Assembly: GCF_032922745.1 (NCBI RefSeq)
Contig: NZ_CP136693.1
Location: 4,568,060-4,632,059 of the forward strand
Direction: 5' to 3'
Length of the DNA: 64,000 nt
From: Marinobacter salarius
Lineage (GTDB): Bacteria > Pseudomonadota > Gammaproteobacteria > Pseudomonadales > Oleiphilaceae
Shown: piece by piece, positions 26,411 through 35,840 of the stretch
Layout: each line of letters begins with the position of its first letter
Numbering within the stretch: the first letter of the stretch is position 1
Position numbers and translations under genes: made by a program
The notes under the pieces: model-generated
What the model was told of the DNA's origin: nothing
Databases searched by the model: none
The model's input: the letters and a program-made list of their open reading frames with translations, nothing else

Positions 26411-29233
26411 ATGGACCATATCCAGATCAAGGGTGCACGCACCCACAACCTGAAGAACATCGACCTGGATATGCCGCGGGACAAGCTGATTGTCATCACA
26501 GGCCTTTCCGGTTCCGGTAAATCTTCCCTGGCGTTCGATACGCTCTATGCCGAAGGCCAGCGCCGGTACGTGGAATCGTTGTCCACCTATGCCCGCCAGT
26601 TCCTGTCGATGATGGAAAAACCCGATGTGGACCACATCGAAGGCCTTTCCCCGGCCATTTCCATCGAGCAGAAGTCCACCTCACACAACCCGCGCTCCAC
26701 TGTGGGTACCATTACCGAGATATACGACTACCTGCGCCTGCTGTTCGCCCGCGCCGGCGAACCCCGCTGCCCGGACCACGGCCAGCCGCTGGAAGCCCAG
26801 ACCGTGAGCCAGATGGTGGACCAGGTGATGGCCATGCCGGAAGGCAGCAAACTGATGATCCTGGCGCCGGTCATCCGGGATCGCAAAGGCGAACACCTGC
26901 AGGTGATCGACACCATGCGCAGCCAGGGCTTTATTCGCTTGCGGGTCGACGGCACCGTTTACGATATCGACGATGTACCGGCGCTGGATAAAAAGCGCAA
27001 ACACCAGATTGATGTGGTGGTCGACCGGTTCAAGGTGAAGGAAGGCCTGGAGCAGCGGTTGGCCGAGAGCTTTGAAACCGCCCTGGAACTGGCCGACGGC
27101 ATTGCCCTGGTCGCGCCCATGACCGGCGAAGGCGAGGAACACACCTTCTCAGCCCGCTACGCCTGTACCCAATGCGGCTACGCCCTGAGCGAACTGGAAC
27201 CCAAGCTGTTCTCTTTCAACAACCCGGCCGGCGCCTGCCCCACCTGTGACGGCCTGGGCGTGCGCCAGTTTTTCGACGCCGAAAAGGTTATCCAGAGCCC
27301 GGAAGCCACCCTGGCCTCCGGCGCCATCAAAGGCTGGGACCGCCGCGCCGTGTACTACTTCCAGATGCTCACCAGCGTGGCGGAGCACTACGGTATTGAT
27401 CTTGAAACACCCTGGGAAGAGCTCCCGGAGAACTTCCAGCAGGCCCTGCTGTATGGTTCCGGCGATGAAGACATCACCTTCCGGTATGTGAATTCCCGCG
27501 GCCATATCATGGAAAAGGCGCACCCGTTCGAGGGCATACTGCCCAACCTGGAACGCCGCTACCGGGAAACCGACTCCCAGAGCATGCGGGAAGAACTGGC
27601 CCGCAACCTCAGCACCCAGCCCTGTAAGGATTGTGGCGGCTCACGCTTGCGCCGCAGCGCCCGCCATGTGTTTATCGAAGAGCGTACCCTGCCGGAAATC
27701 ACCCGACTGCCTGTCGGCGACGCCCATCGTTACGTGAGCGAACTGGCCCTGCCCGGCCGCAAAGGTGAAATTGCCGAGAAAATCCTCAAGGAAGTACGCG
27801 AACGCCTGCAATTCCTGGTTAACGTCGGGCTGGAATACCTCACACTGGAACGCAGCGCCGACACCCTGTCCGGCGGTGAAGCCCAACGCATCCGCCTGGC
27901 CAGCCAGATAGGCGCGGGCCTGGTGGGCGTCATGTACATACTGGATGAGCCATCCATCGGCCTGCACCAGCGTGACAACGACCGCCTGCTGGCAACCCTC
28001 ACTCACCTCCGGGACCTGGGCAACACCGTGATCGTGGTGGAGCACGACGAAGACGCCATCCGCGCCGCCGACTACGTCATCGACATCGGCCCGGGCGCCG
28101 GCGTACACGGCGGCGAAATCGTCGCCCGCGGCACCCCCGCCGAGATCATCGCCAACCCGGCCTCCATGACCGGCCAGTATCTCAGTGGCGAAATGGAAAT
28201 TGCCGTTCCCAAAGCCCGAAACAAAGGCAACGGCAAAAAACTGGTGCTATCCGGCGCCTCCGGAAACAACCTGCAGAACGTCACCCTGAACCTGCCACTG
28301 GGCGTGATGACTTGCATCACCGGCGTATCCGGCTCCGGCAAATCCACCCTGATCAACGCCACCCTTTATCCGGTAGCGGCAGCCAAGCTGAACAAAGCCA
28401 CCAGCCTGAGCCACGCCCCCTACAAAAACCTCAAGGGCCTGGACCACCTGGACAAGGTCATCGACATAGACCAGAGCCCCATCGGCCGAACCCCCAGATC
28501 CAACCCGGCTACCTACACCGGCCTGTTCACCCCCATCCGTGAACTCTTCGCCGGCACCCAGGAGGCCCGGTCCAGAGGCTACAAACCCGGCCGATTCTCA
28601 TTCAACGTCAAAGGCGGCCGCTGCGAAGCCTGCCAGGGCGATGGCGTAATCAAAGTAGAAATGCACTTCCTGCCCGACGTGTACGTGCCCTGCGACATCT
28701 GCAAAGGCAAACGCTACAACCGCGAAACCCTGGAAGTCCGCTACAAAGGCAAAAACATCAACGAAGTGCTGGAAATGACCGTTGAAGAAGGCCGTGAATT
28801 CTTCGACGCCGTGCCCTTCATCGCCCGAAAACTGCAAACCCTGATCGACGTGGGCTTGTCCTACATCCGCCTCGGCCAAAGCGCCGTCACATTGTCCGGC
28901 GGAGAAGCCCAGCGGGTAAAACTGGCCAAGGAACTGTCCAAGCGCGATACCGGTAAAACCCTGTACATCCTCGACGAGCCGACCACCGGCCTGCACTTCT
29001 ACGACATCCAACAATTGCTGAACGTACTGGAGCGACTGCGGGACCATGGCAACACCATTGTAGTGATCGAGCACAACCTGGATGTGATTAAAACGGCGGA
29101 CTGGATTGTGGACCTCGGACCCGAGGGTGGTTCTGGTGGCGGGCAGATTATTGCCGAGGGAACTCCGGAGGAGGTGGCGGACAATCCGGCGTCCCACACA
29201 GGACGCTACCTGAAACCAATGCACATCAAATAG
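26411..29233 (+). CDS. uvrA: Excinuclease ABC subunit A
   Basis: Damage-recognition ATPase of nucleotide excision repair; a dimer that loads UvrB at lesions. 940 residues, full length. Two ABC ATPase halves: Walker A GLSGSGKSS at 31-39 and GVSGSGKST near 640, signatures LSGGEAQRIRLA near 490 and LSGGEAQRVKLA near 830, Walker B YILDEPSIGLH and YILDEPTTGLH. Two zinc modules: CTQCGYAL ... CPTCDG near 255-280 and CEACQGDG ... CDICKG near 740-770. A bidirectional terminator follows. Confidence 0.98.
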   Translation: MDHIQIKGARTHNLKNIDLDMPRDKLIVITGLSGSGKSSLAFDTLYAEGQRRYVESLSTYARQFLSMMEKPDVDHIEGLSPAISIEQKSTSHNPRSTVGTITEIYDYLRLLFARAGEPRCPDHGQPLEAQTVSQMVDQVMAMPEGSKLMILAPVIRDRKGEHLQVIDTMRSQGFIRLRVDGTVYDIDDVPALDKKRKHQIDVVVDRFKVKEGLEQRLAESFETALELADGIALVAPMTGEGEEHTFSARYACTQCGYALSELEPKLFSFNNPAGACPTCDGLGVRQFFDAEKVIQSPEATLASGAIKGWDRRAVYYFQMLTSVAEHYGIDLETPWEELPENFQQALLYGSGDEDITFRYVNSRGHIMEKAHPFEGILPNLERRYRETDSQSMREELARNLSTQPCKDCGGSRLRRSARHVFIEERTLPEITRLPVGDAHRYVSELALPGRKGEIAEKILKEVRERLQFLVNVGLEYLTLERSADTLSGGEAQRIRLASQIGAGLVGVMYILDEPSIGLHQRDNDRLLATLTHLRDLGNTVIVVEHDEDAIRAADYVIDIGPGAGVHGGEIVARGTPAEIIANPASMTGQYLSGEMEIAVPKARNKGNGKKLVLSGASGNNLQNVTLNLPLGVMTCITGVSGSGKSTLINATLYPVAAAKLNKATSLSHAPYKNLKGLDHLDKVIDIDQSPIGRTPRSNPATYTGLFTPIRELFAGTQEARSRGYKPGRFSFNVKGGRCEACQGDGVIKVEMHFLPDVYVPCDICKGKRYNRETLEVRYKGKNINEVLEMTVEEGREFFDAVPFIARKLQTLIDVGLSYIRLGQSAVTLSGGEAQRVKLAKELSKRDTGKTLYILDEPTTGLHFYDIQQLLNVLERLRDHGNTIVVIEHNLDVIKTADWIVDLGPEGGSGGGQIIAEGTPEEVADNPASHTGRYLKPMHIK

Positions 29234-29253
29234 CCCGCCGGAGGAGCGGGCAC

Positions 29254-29289
29254 AAAAAAACCGGGAACCTCACGGAACCCGGTTTTTTT
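29254..29289. terminator. Bidirectional terminator between uvrA and rplQ
   Basis: AAAAAAACCGGG ... CCCGGTTTTTTT: stem ACCGGG/CCCGGT flanked by A-run and T-run, so it can stop uvrA (plus) and the alpha operon (minus). Confidence 0.9.
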
Positions 29290-29305
29290 ATGGACTCGGA
29301 AGAAC

Positions 29306-29701
29306 TTACTCTTCGTCGTCCACTTCTTCAGCTTCGATGTCCAGCGGACGACCAACCAGCTCTACAAATGCCATGGGGGCATTGTCGCCGGCACGGAAGC
29401 CACACTTCAGGATACGAAGGTAACCACCCGGACGCTCGTTGTAACGGGGACCAAGCTCATTGAACAGCTTGGCAACCGCCGCATCGTCACGCAGGCGAGA
29501 AAACGCCAGACGACGATTCGCGACCGAATCATTCTTTGACAGCGTGATCAAAGGCTCCGCTACCCGGCGAAGTTCTTTCGCTTTCGGGAGCGTAGTTTTG
29601 ATCAGCTCGTGTTCAACCAGTGACGCAGTCATGTTACGGAACATGGCCTTGCGATGCGCACTGGTCCTGCTGAACTTACGACCACTCTTACGATGACGCA
29701 T
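29306..29701 (-). CDS. rplQ: 50S ribosomal protein L17
   Basis: 131 residues with the L17 signature at the start (MRHRKSGRKFSRTSAHRKAM) and an acidic tail (DIEAEEVDDEE). It lines the 50S exit-tunnel region. Last gene of the alpha operon (rpsM-rpsK-rpsD-rpoA-rplQ), 33 bases after rpoA. Confidence 0.97.
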   Translation of the reverse strand: MRHRKSGRKFSRTSAHRKAMFRNMTASLVEHELIKTTLPKAKELRRVAEPLITLSKNDSVANRRLAFSRLRDDAAVAKLFNELGPRYNERPGGYLRILKCGFRAGDNAPMAFVELVGRPLDIEAEEVDDEE

Positions 29702-29734
29702 TGCTCTGATTCCTTACCTTAAACTAATCGGCGA

Positions 29735-30739
29735 TTAACCGCCCAGGACCCGGTCGTCGCCACGAAGGCTAGCCGGCGGCCAGTTATCAAGACGCATACC
29801 CAGTGACAGACCGCGGGACGCGAGCACGTCCTTGATCTCAGTAAGCGACTTTTTACCAAGGTTAGGCGTCTTCAGCAGCTCAACTTCAGTGCGCTGGATC
29901 AGATCGCCGATGTAGTAAATATTCTCAGCCTTCAAGCAGTTAGCTGAACGCACTGTCAATTCCAGATCATCAACCGGACGCAGGAGGATCGGATCGATTT
30001 CTTCCTCTTCCTCAACACGCTCGGGCTCTTTCTCGTGATCGAAATCAACAAACACGGCCAGTTGTTGCTGGAGGATGGTCGCGGCCCGGCGAATCGCTTC
30101 TTCCGGGTCGATCGTACCATTGGTTTCCAGATCAATAACCAGCTTGTCCAGGTCGGTGCGCTGTTCTACCCGTGCACTTTCCACGGCGTAGGCAACACGG
30201 CGGACCGGACTGAAAGTTGCGTCCAGTTGCAGGCGTCCAATGGCGCGAGTTTCGTCCTCGTCCAGACCCCGCTGATCAGCAGGCTCATAGCCGCGACCAC
30301 GGGCAACCTTAAGACGCATGTTCACTTCACCATTGGCACTCAGGTGACAGATCACATGTTCCGGGTTGGTGATCTCGACATCGTGATCCAGCTTGATATC
30401 ACCGGCAGTGACGACGCCCGGGCCTTTCTTGCTGAGGGTTACCTCGGCATCGTCCCGGCCGCCCATTTTCACGGCCACGCCTTTAAGATTCAGAAGAATC
30501 TCAATGACGTCTTCCTGAACACCTTCGATCGCGCTGTACTCGTGCAACACGCCGTCGATCTGCGCCTCGGTAATGGCACAGCCCGGCATGGAGGACAAGA
30601 GTATCCGACGCAGTGCGCTACCAAGAGTATGACCGAAGCCCCTTTCCAGAGGCTCCAAGGTCACTTTGGCGCGCATGGCGCTTGATTCTTTCACGTCAAT
30701 GGTACGAGGTGTCAATAACTCATGTACTGAACGCTGCAT
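29735..30739 (-). CDS. rpoA: RNA polymerase subunit alpha
   Basis: 334 residues. The N-terminal assembly domain has LEPLERGFGHTLGSALRRILL. A flexible linker near 235-248 (acidic, VEEEEEIDP) leads to the C-terminal domain (LRPVDDLELTVRSANCLKAENI), which carries the Arg used for UP-element contacts. It forms the dimer scaffold of RNA polymerase. It sits between rpsD and rplQ as in other proteobacteria. Confidence 0.98.
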   Translation of the reverse strand: MQRSVHELLTPRTIDVKESSAMRAKVTLEPLERGFGHTLGSALRRILLSSMPGCAITEAQIDGVLHEYSAIEGVQEDVIEILLNLKGVAVKMGGRDDAEVTLSKKGPGVVTAGDIKLDHDVEITNPEHVICHLSANGEVNMRLKVARGRGYEPADQRGLDEDETRAIGRLQLDATFSPVRRVAYAVESARVEQRTDLDKLVIDLETNGTIDPEEAIRRAATILQQQLAVFVDFDHEKEPERVEEEEEIDPILLRPVDDLELTVRSANCLKAENIYYIGDLIQRTEVELLKTPNLGKKSLTEIKDVLASRGLSLGMRLDNWPPASLRGDDRVLGG

Positions 30740-30774
30740 AGACGCCCCTAATTGCTCTCGTTGCTAACTGGGCT

Positions 30775-31395
30775 TTACTTGGAGTAAAGCTCGACGATGA
30801 GGTTCTCGTTGATGTCGGCCGGCAATTCAGTGCGCTCGGGCACTGACCTGTAAACGCCGGACATCTTGCTGGCGTCGACCTCTACCCAGCTCACCGGTGC
30901 GCGGCTGGAAGACAGGTCCAGCGCGCCTTTAACGCGAAGCTGGTTTTTTGCCTTCTCACGCACGCTCACAACATCCCCTGGACGCACCTGATAAGACGGG
31001 ATATTCACCAGCTTATCGTTGACCAGGATCGCTTTGTGAGAAACGAGCTGACGGGACTCAGCACGGGTAGAACCAAAACCCATGCGATAGACAACGTTAT
31101 CAAGACGGCCTTCCAGCAGCTGCAACAGGTTCTCACCGGTTGCACCCTTGATGCGGGCGGCCTCTTTGTAATAGTTGCGGAATTGCTTCTCCAGTACGCC
31201 GTAGATACGACGGACTTTCTGTTTTTCACGAAGCTGTACGCCATATTCGGACAGACGACCGCGACGCGCGCCGTGCATACCCGGCGGAGTCTCGATGTTG
31301 CACTTGGAATCGAGCGCGCGAACACCGCTCTTCAGAAAAAGATCTGTCCCTTCACGACGAGACAGCTTGCACTTCGGGCCTATGTAACGAGCCAT
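30775..31395 (-). CDS. rpsD: 30S ribosomal protein S4
   Basis: 206 residues. Opens MARYIGPKCKLSRREGTDLF and contains the S4 RNA-binding domain (LDNVVYRMGFGSTRAESRQLVSH). Primary 16S rRNA binder and, in E. coli, translational repressor of the alpha operon. The lone Cys at residue 9 shows no zinc-finger set, so this is the C- form. Confidence 0.98.
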   Translation of the reverse strand: MARYIGPKCKLSRREGTDLFLKSGVRALDSKCNIETPPGMHGARRGRLSEYGVQLREKQKVRRIYGVLEKQFRNYYKEAARIKGATGENLLQLLEGRLDNVVYRMGFGSTRAESRQLVSHKAILVNDKLVNIPSYQVRPGDVVSVREKAKNQLRVKGALDLSSSRAPVSWVEVDASKMSGVYRSVPERTELPADINENLIVELYSK

Positions 31396-31413
31396 AATTC
31401 ACTGTCTCCTGTG

Positions 31414-31803
31414 TTAGACGCGGCGCTTTTTGGGCGGACGACAACCGTTATGGGGAATCGGCGTCACATCAGTGATGTTAGTGATCTTGTAGCCGCACGC
31501 GTTCAGCGCACGAACCGCAGATTCACGTCCGGGCCCCGGACCTTTAACCTCTACGTCCAGGTTTTTAAGGCCGTATTCAGCAGCCGCATTACCGGCTCTT
31601 TCAGCTGCTACCTGCGCAGCAAAAGGTGTACTCTTGCGCGACCCACGGAAACCAGAACCACCAGAGGTGGCCCAGGACAATACGTTGCCCTGACGGTCGG
31701 AAATGGTCACGATAGTGTTGTTGAAGGACGCGTGAATGTGCGCGACGCCATCAACAACCGTCTTTTTCACCTTTTTACGGGTACGTGTACCTGGCTTTGC
31801 CAT
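31414..31803 (-). CDS. rpsK: 30S ribosomal protein S11
   Basis: 129 residues with the family core VAHIHASFNNTIVTISDRQGN and C-terminal PIPHNGCRPPKKRRV. Platform protein near the E and P sites. Alpha operon, between rpsM and rpsD. Confidence 0.98.
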   Translation of the reverse strand: MAKPGTRTRKKVKKTVVDGVAHIHASFNNTIVTISDRQGNVLSWATSGGSGFRGSRKSTPFAAQVAAERAGNAAAEYGLKNLDVEVKGPGPGRESAVRALNACGYKITNITDVTPIPHNGCRPPKKRRV

Positions 31804-31816
31804 GTTTGCCTACCTG

Positions 31817-32173
31817 TTACTTACGAATAGGTTTGCGAGGACCTTTACGGGTGCGGGCGTTGGTCTTTGTGCGCTGGCCACGGACAGGAAGTCCATGACG
31901 GTGGCGCAGACCACGGTGGCAACCGAGATCCTTCAAACGCTTAATGTTCATCTGAACTTCACGACGCAGATCGCCTTCGACAGCCAGCTTGCCTACTTCG
32001 GTACGAAGTGATTCAAGCTGCTCGTCGGACAGGTCCTTGACCTTGACGTCCGGCTTAACACCGGTTGCATCGCAAAGCTTCTGGGCTGCTGTCTTACCGA
32101 CTCCAAAAATGTAAGTCAGAGAGATAACAGCATGTTTGTGATCGGGTATATTGACACCGGCTATACGTGCCAT
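31817..32173 (-). CDS. rpsM: 30S ribosomal protein S13
   Basis: 118 residues from ATG 32173 (MARIAGVNIPDHKHAVISL), the standard family start; a longer open frame to 32266 runs through the promoter and is not used. Has the HTH-like head (TYIFGVGKTAAQKLC) and basic tail RHGLPVRGQRTKTNARTRKG. First gene of the alpha operon after its own promoter. Confidence 0.97.
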   Translation of the reverse strand: MARIAGVNIPDHKHAVISLTYIFGVGKTAAQKLCDATGVKPDVKVKDLSDEQLESLRTEVGKLAVEGDLRREVQMNIKRLKDLGCHRGLRHRHGLPVRGQRTKTNARTRKGPRKPIRK

Positions 32174-32236
32174 CCAAATTACTCCGCGTTCAAAGCTTTG
32201 CTGTGTGAATTTTCCGCCACTATAAAAGGGCGCGAA

Positions 32237-32266
32237 ATAATAGCGCCTGACCCCACCCGAGGTCAA
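32237..32266 (-). promoter_or_regulatory. Promoter upstream of rpsM (alpha operon)
   Basis: Minus strand TTGACC - 18 bases - TATTAT, 64 bases before the rpsM ATG. It lies in the 141-base gap between rpmJ and rpsM, which also has room for an alpha-operon leader fold. Confidence 0.7.
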
Positions 32267-32314
32267 GCGCCATTAATCGTACCCTTTACAATGTCAGTGT
32301 TGAATCCGTAAGGA

Positions 32315-32428
32315 TTAACCCTGACGCTGCTTGTGGCGAGGCTCCGAGCAAATGACTCGTACTGAGCCATTGCGACGAATTACTTTGCAGTTACGGCAAA
32401 TTTTCTTTACCGAAGCGCGTACTTTCAT
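32315..32428 (-). CDS. rpmJ: 50S ribosomal protein L36
   Basis: 37 residues: MKVRASVKKICRNCKVIRRN, then VRVICSEPRHKQRQG. The zinc-binding set Cys11, Cys14, Cys27, His32 is intact, so this is the zinc-carrying (C+) form. It lies 30 bases after secY at the end of the spc operon. Confidence 0.97.
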   Translation of the reverse strand: MKVRASVKKICRNCKVIRRNGSVRVICSEPRHKQRQG

Positions 32429-32458
32429 TGTCGACTCCAGTTTTCAAGGGGAACGGGA

Positions 32459-33781
32459 TTATCCGTTCCGACCATAGCCCTTGAGATTGGACTTCTTCAT
32501 CAACGAATCATATTGATGAGACATCAGGTGCGACTGAACCTGAGCCATGAAATCCATCACCACGACTACAACAATCAGCAGAGACGTGCCGCCCAGGTAG
32601 AACGGCACATTCCCGGCAACCATCAGAAACTGAGGGAACAGGGACACTGCTGCAATGTACATTGCACCGAACAGAGTCAGGCGGGTCAGCACACCATCAA
32701 TATACTTGGCAGTCTGATCGCCCGGACGAATGCCCGGAATAAACGCGCCTGAGCGCTTGAGGTTATCCGCAACTTCTTTCGGGTTATACATCAACGCTGT
32801 ATAGAAGAAGCAGAAGAAAACGACTGCTGCTGCAAACAGAATGATGTATAGAGGCTGACTAGGTGCCAATGCCTGAGAAATATCACTCAGCCATTCCATG
32901 CCCTCGCCCTGGCCGAACCACTGACCCAGCGACGCCGGAAACAGCAGAATGGAGGAAGCGAAGATCGGCGGAATGACGCCAGCCATATTCACTTTTAGCG
33001 GCAAATGGCTGGACTGTTGAGCAAATACCCGCCGGCCTTGCTGGCGCTTGGCGTAATTGATGGTCAGTCGACGCTGACCACGCTCCATAAACACCACGAA
33101 GCCAATTACCGCAACCGCCAGGATGCCAATACCCAGAACCACTAACAGACTCATCTCGCCGTTGCGAGCTTGCTCCAGGGTCTGCCCTATGGCACCCGGA
33201 AGGCCAGCAACAATACCGGCGAAAATCAGTAGGGAAATCCCGTTACCGACGCCGCGCTCGGTGATCTGCTCACCCAACCACATCATGAACACGGCACCAC
33301 TGACAAAGGATACCACGGCCACAAAGTGGAAGCTGAAGCTGTCGTTGAAGGTTACACCCTGGGATGCCAGCCCGACAGAAATACCGAAGCCCTGAACCAG
33401 AGCCAGGATAACCGTACCATACCGCGTGTACTGACTGATCTTGCGACGGCCAGCTTCACCCTCTTTCTTCAGCTGCTCCAGCGTCGGACTGACCGCTGTC
33501 ATCAGCTGCATAATAATAGAGGCTGAAATGTACGGCATGATACCAAGTGCGAAGATACTCATTCGCTCAAGCGCACCACCGGAAAACATGTTGAACATGC
33601 TCAGGATTGTGCCCTGGTTCTGTTCAAACAGTGCTGCCAGACGGTCGGGGTTGATACCCGGCACCGGGATGTGGGCACCGATCCGGTACACCAGCAATGC
33701 CAGGAAGACAAACCAGAGCCGCGATCGCAGCTCTGCCAGTCCTTTACCCGCGCCCGCAGGCAATGATGCGTTCTTGGCCAT
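32459..33781 (-). CDS. secY: Preprotein translocase subunit SecY
   Basis: 440 residues, ten transmembrane helices forming the inner-membrane protein-conducting channel with SecE and SecG. Visible signatures: plug/TM2 region GGALERMSIFALGIMPYISASI, cytoplasmic loop TRYGTVILALVQ, and the ribosome/SecA-contacting loop EVADNLKRSGAFIPGIRPG. Between rplO and rpmJ, the usual spc-operon position. Confidence 0.98.
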   Translation of the reverse strand: MAKNASLPAGAGKGLAELRSRLWFVFLALLVYRIGAHIPVPGINPDRLAALFEQNQGTILSMFNMFSGGALERMSIFALGIMPYISASIIMQLMTAVSPTLEQLKKEGEAGRRKISQYTRYGTVILALVQGFGISVGLASQGVTFNDSFSFHFVAVVSFVSGAVFMMWLGEQITERGVGNGISLLIFAGIVAGLPGAIGQTLEQARNGEMSLLVVLGIGILAVAVIGFVVFMERGQRRLTINYAKRQQGRRVFAQQSSHLPLKVNMAGVIPPIFASSILLFPASLGQWFGQGEGMEWLSDISQALAPSQPLYIILFAAAVVFFCFFYTALMYNPKEVADNLKRSGAFIPGIRPGDQTAKYIDGVLTRLTLFGAMYIAAVSLFPQFLMVAGNVPFYLGGTSLLIVVVVVMDFMAQVQSHLMSHQYDSLMKKSNLKGYGRNG

Positions 33782-33798
33782 TTAGTCCTCGACTCGCC

Positions 33799-34233
33799 TT
33801 AGTCTTCGACTTTACCGCCCGCGGCAGTGATCGCCTCGCGTGCGCCTTTGGTCACCTTCAGACCCTTGACAGTCACTGCGCGGCTCAGTTCGCCGGACAG
33901 AATAACCTTCGCTTCACGAATTTCTTCGCGAACGATGTCAGCCTTCTTCAGGGCTTCAAGATCGGCTACGTCACCGTCAACTTTCGCCAGTTCGTTCAGA
34001 CGAATTTCAGCCACATAGCGCTGCTGGCGCGATGTGAAACCGAATTTCGGCAGACGACGGGCCAACGGCTGCTGACCACCTTCGAAACCAGGTGCAACAC
34101 TGCCGCCGGAACGAGCTTTCAGACCCTTGTGACCACGACCACCGGTCTTGCCGATACCGCTACCGATACCGCGACCCACGCGCTTGGCGGCGGGACGTGA
34201 ACCAGGCTCCGGACTAAGTTCGTTTAGACGCAT
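33799..34233 (-). CDS. rplO: 50S ribosomal protein L15
   Basis: 144 residues. N-terminal extension rich in Gly and basic residues (KRVGRGIGSGIGKTGGRGHKG) and family motif GFEGGQQPLARRLPK. Late 50S assembly protein. Starts one base after the rpmD stop. Confidence 0.97.
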   Translation of the reverse strand: MRLNELSPEPGSRPAAKRVGRGIGSGIGKTGGRGHKGLKARSGGSVAPGFEGGQQPLARRLPKFGFTSRQQRYVAEIRLNELAKVDGDVADLEALKKADIVREEIREAKVILSGELSRAVTVKGLKVTKGAREAITAAGGKVED

Positions 34234-34234
34234 C

Positions 34235-34423
34235 TTAGTTCTCCTCTACCTGCACCAGGTAGTTAACCCGGTTGATCATACCGCGGATGGAAGGTGTATC
34301 TTCCACTTCCACGGTGTGACCGATTTTACGAAGACCCAAGCCCTTGACGCACAGCTTGTGCTTGGGCTGACAGCCGATGGGGCTGCGGGTCAGTGTTACT
34401 TTGATCGTTTTTGCGTTCGCCAT
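34235..34423 (-). CDS. rpmD: 50S ribosomal protein L30
   Basis: 62 residues from ATG 34423 (MANAKTIKVTLTRSPIGCQP), slightly longer than E. coli L30 (59). Family motif HKLCVKGLGLRKIGHTVEVED. An upstream extension of the frame overlaps rpsE and is not used. Confidence 0.96.
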   Translation of the reverse strand: MANAKTIKVTLTRSPIGCQPKHKLCVKGLGLRKIGHTVEVEDTPSIRGMINRVNYLVQVEEN

Positions 34424-34427
34424 GACT

Positions 34428-34928
34428 TCAACCCAGAATCTCTTCCACGGATTTACCGCGCTTGGCTGCAATATCTTCAGGCGCTTGAGTTGCCTGGAGA
34501 CCCTTGATGGTGGAACGTACCACGTTCACCGGGTTAGTAGACCCGTAACACTTGGACAGTACGTTCTGCACACCCGCTACTTCCAGTACCGCACGCATCG
34601 CGCCACCGGCGATGATACCGGTACCTTCTGATGCAGGCTGCATGTAAACCTTGGAGCCACCATGCTGCGCTTTAACCGCATACTGCAGGGTATTTCCGTC
34701 AAGCGGGATGTCGACCATGTTCTTGCGTGCAGCTTCCATCGCTTTCTGGATCGCAACCGGCACTTCACGCGCCTTGCCACGACCGAAACCAACGCGTCCT
34801 TTACCATCACCCACTACAGTCAGTGCAGTGAAGGCAAAAATACGACCGCCCTTAACAACCTTGGCGACGCGATTGACCTGAACCAGCTTCTCCTGGAGCT
34901 CAGGCGCCTTCTGTTCGTTAACGCTCAT
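34428..34928 (-). CDS. rpsE: 30S ribosomal protein S5
   Basis: 166 residues from ATG 34928, preceded by GAGGTGGAG; an in-frame GTG three codons earlier lies inside that ribosome site. S5 double-stranded RNA-binding domain (KVVKGGRIFAFTALTVVGDGKG) and C-terminal domain (GTGIIAGGAMRAVLEVAG). Decoding-fidelity protein of the 30S. Confidence 0.96.
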   Translation of the reverse strand: MSVNEQKAPELQEKLVQVNRVAKVVKGGRIFAFTALTVVGDGKGRVGFGRGKAREVPVAIQKAMEAARKNMVDIPLDGNTLQYAVKAQHGGSKVYMQPASEGTGIIAGGAMRAVLEVAGVQNVLSKCYGSTNPVNVVRSTIKGLQATQAPEDIAAKRGKSVEEILG

Positions 34929-34940
34929 CTTCTCCACCTC

Positions 34941-35288
34941 TTAGAATTGCAAGCCAGCTTCACGGGCTGCGTCGGCCAGAGCCTGGACGCGACCATGATA
35001 ACGGTAACCGGAGCGGTCAAAAGCGACCTGCTCTACACCTGCTGCCTTGGCACGCTCAGCAATCAGCTGACCGACCTTTTTGGCAGCGTCCACGTTACCG
35101 GTTGCACCCTGGCGCAGGTCCTTATCCAACGTGGAGGCAGCCGCCAGCACCTTGCTGCCGTCTGCAGTCGTAACCTGGGCGTACATGTGCCGAGGTGTAC
35201 GATGTACACACAGGCGGTTGCTGCCCAGCTTACGGATCTTCATGCGCACTTTGCGTGCGCGACGCAATCTTTCGTTATTCGCGCTCAT
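34941..35288 (-). CDS. rplR: 50S ribosomal protein L18
   Basis: 115 residues; basic N-terminus (ERLRRARKVRMKIRKLGSNR) and family end FDRSGYRYHGRVQALADAAREAGLQF. Binds 5S rRNA with L5 and L25 in the central protuberance. Confidence 0.97.
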   Translation of the reverse strand: MSANNERLRRARKVRMKIRKLGSNRLCVHRTPRHMYAQVTTADGSKVLAAASTLDKDLRQGATGNVDAAKKVGQLIAERAKAAGVEQVAFDRSGYRYHGRVQALADAAREAGLQF

Positions 35289-35297
35289 AGTCCCGCC

Positions 35298-35831
35298 TTA
35301 TTTCTTCTTGGCTTCTTTGCGTCTGACCTGCTCATCCGCATAACGCACACCCTTGCCTTTGTAAGGCTCTGGCGGACGGAATGCGCGGACTTCTGCAGCG
35401 ACCTGGCCAACCTGTTGCTTGTCGATTCCGCGAATCACAACTTCCGTATTGGACGGAGTTTCAGCGGTAATCCCCTCGGGCAGCTCATATTCAACCGGGT
35501 GTGAAAAACCCAGTGTCAGATTGAGCTTCTTACCTTGCGCCTGGGCACGGTAGCCTACGCCCGTCAGCGCGAGCTTGCGCTCAAAGCCTGCAGACACACC
35601 GGTCACCATATTGTTGACCAATGCGCGGGTAGTACCAGCAAGAGCGCGGGACTGTTTGGCTCCATCACGGGGTGCGAAGCGCAGAACACTTTCTTCCTGC
35701 GTAACCTCTACCACATGGTGGATGGTGAATTGAAGCGATCCCTTGGACCCCTTCACATTAATTTCCTGTCCGTTCAGCTTAACCTCAACACCGGAAGGCA
35801 GCACGACAGGATTATTGGCAACCCTGGACAT
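35298..35831 (-). CDS. rplF: 50S ribosomal protein L6
   Basis: 177 residues, two L6 repeats; signature near the C-terminus PPEPYKGKGVRYADE. Binds domain VI of 23S rRNA near the factor-binding site. Confidence 0.97.
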   Translation of the reverse strand: MSRVANNPVVLPSGVEVKLNGQEINVKGSKGSLQFTIHHVVEVTQEESVLRFAPRDGAKQSRALAGTTRALVNNMVTGVSAGFERKLALTGVGYRAQAQGKKLNLTLGFSHPVEYELPEGITAETPSNTEVVIRGIDKQQVGQVAAEVRAFRPPEPYKGKGVRYADEQVRRKEAKKK

Positions 35832-35840
35832 GTGTATCTC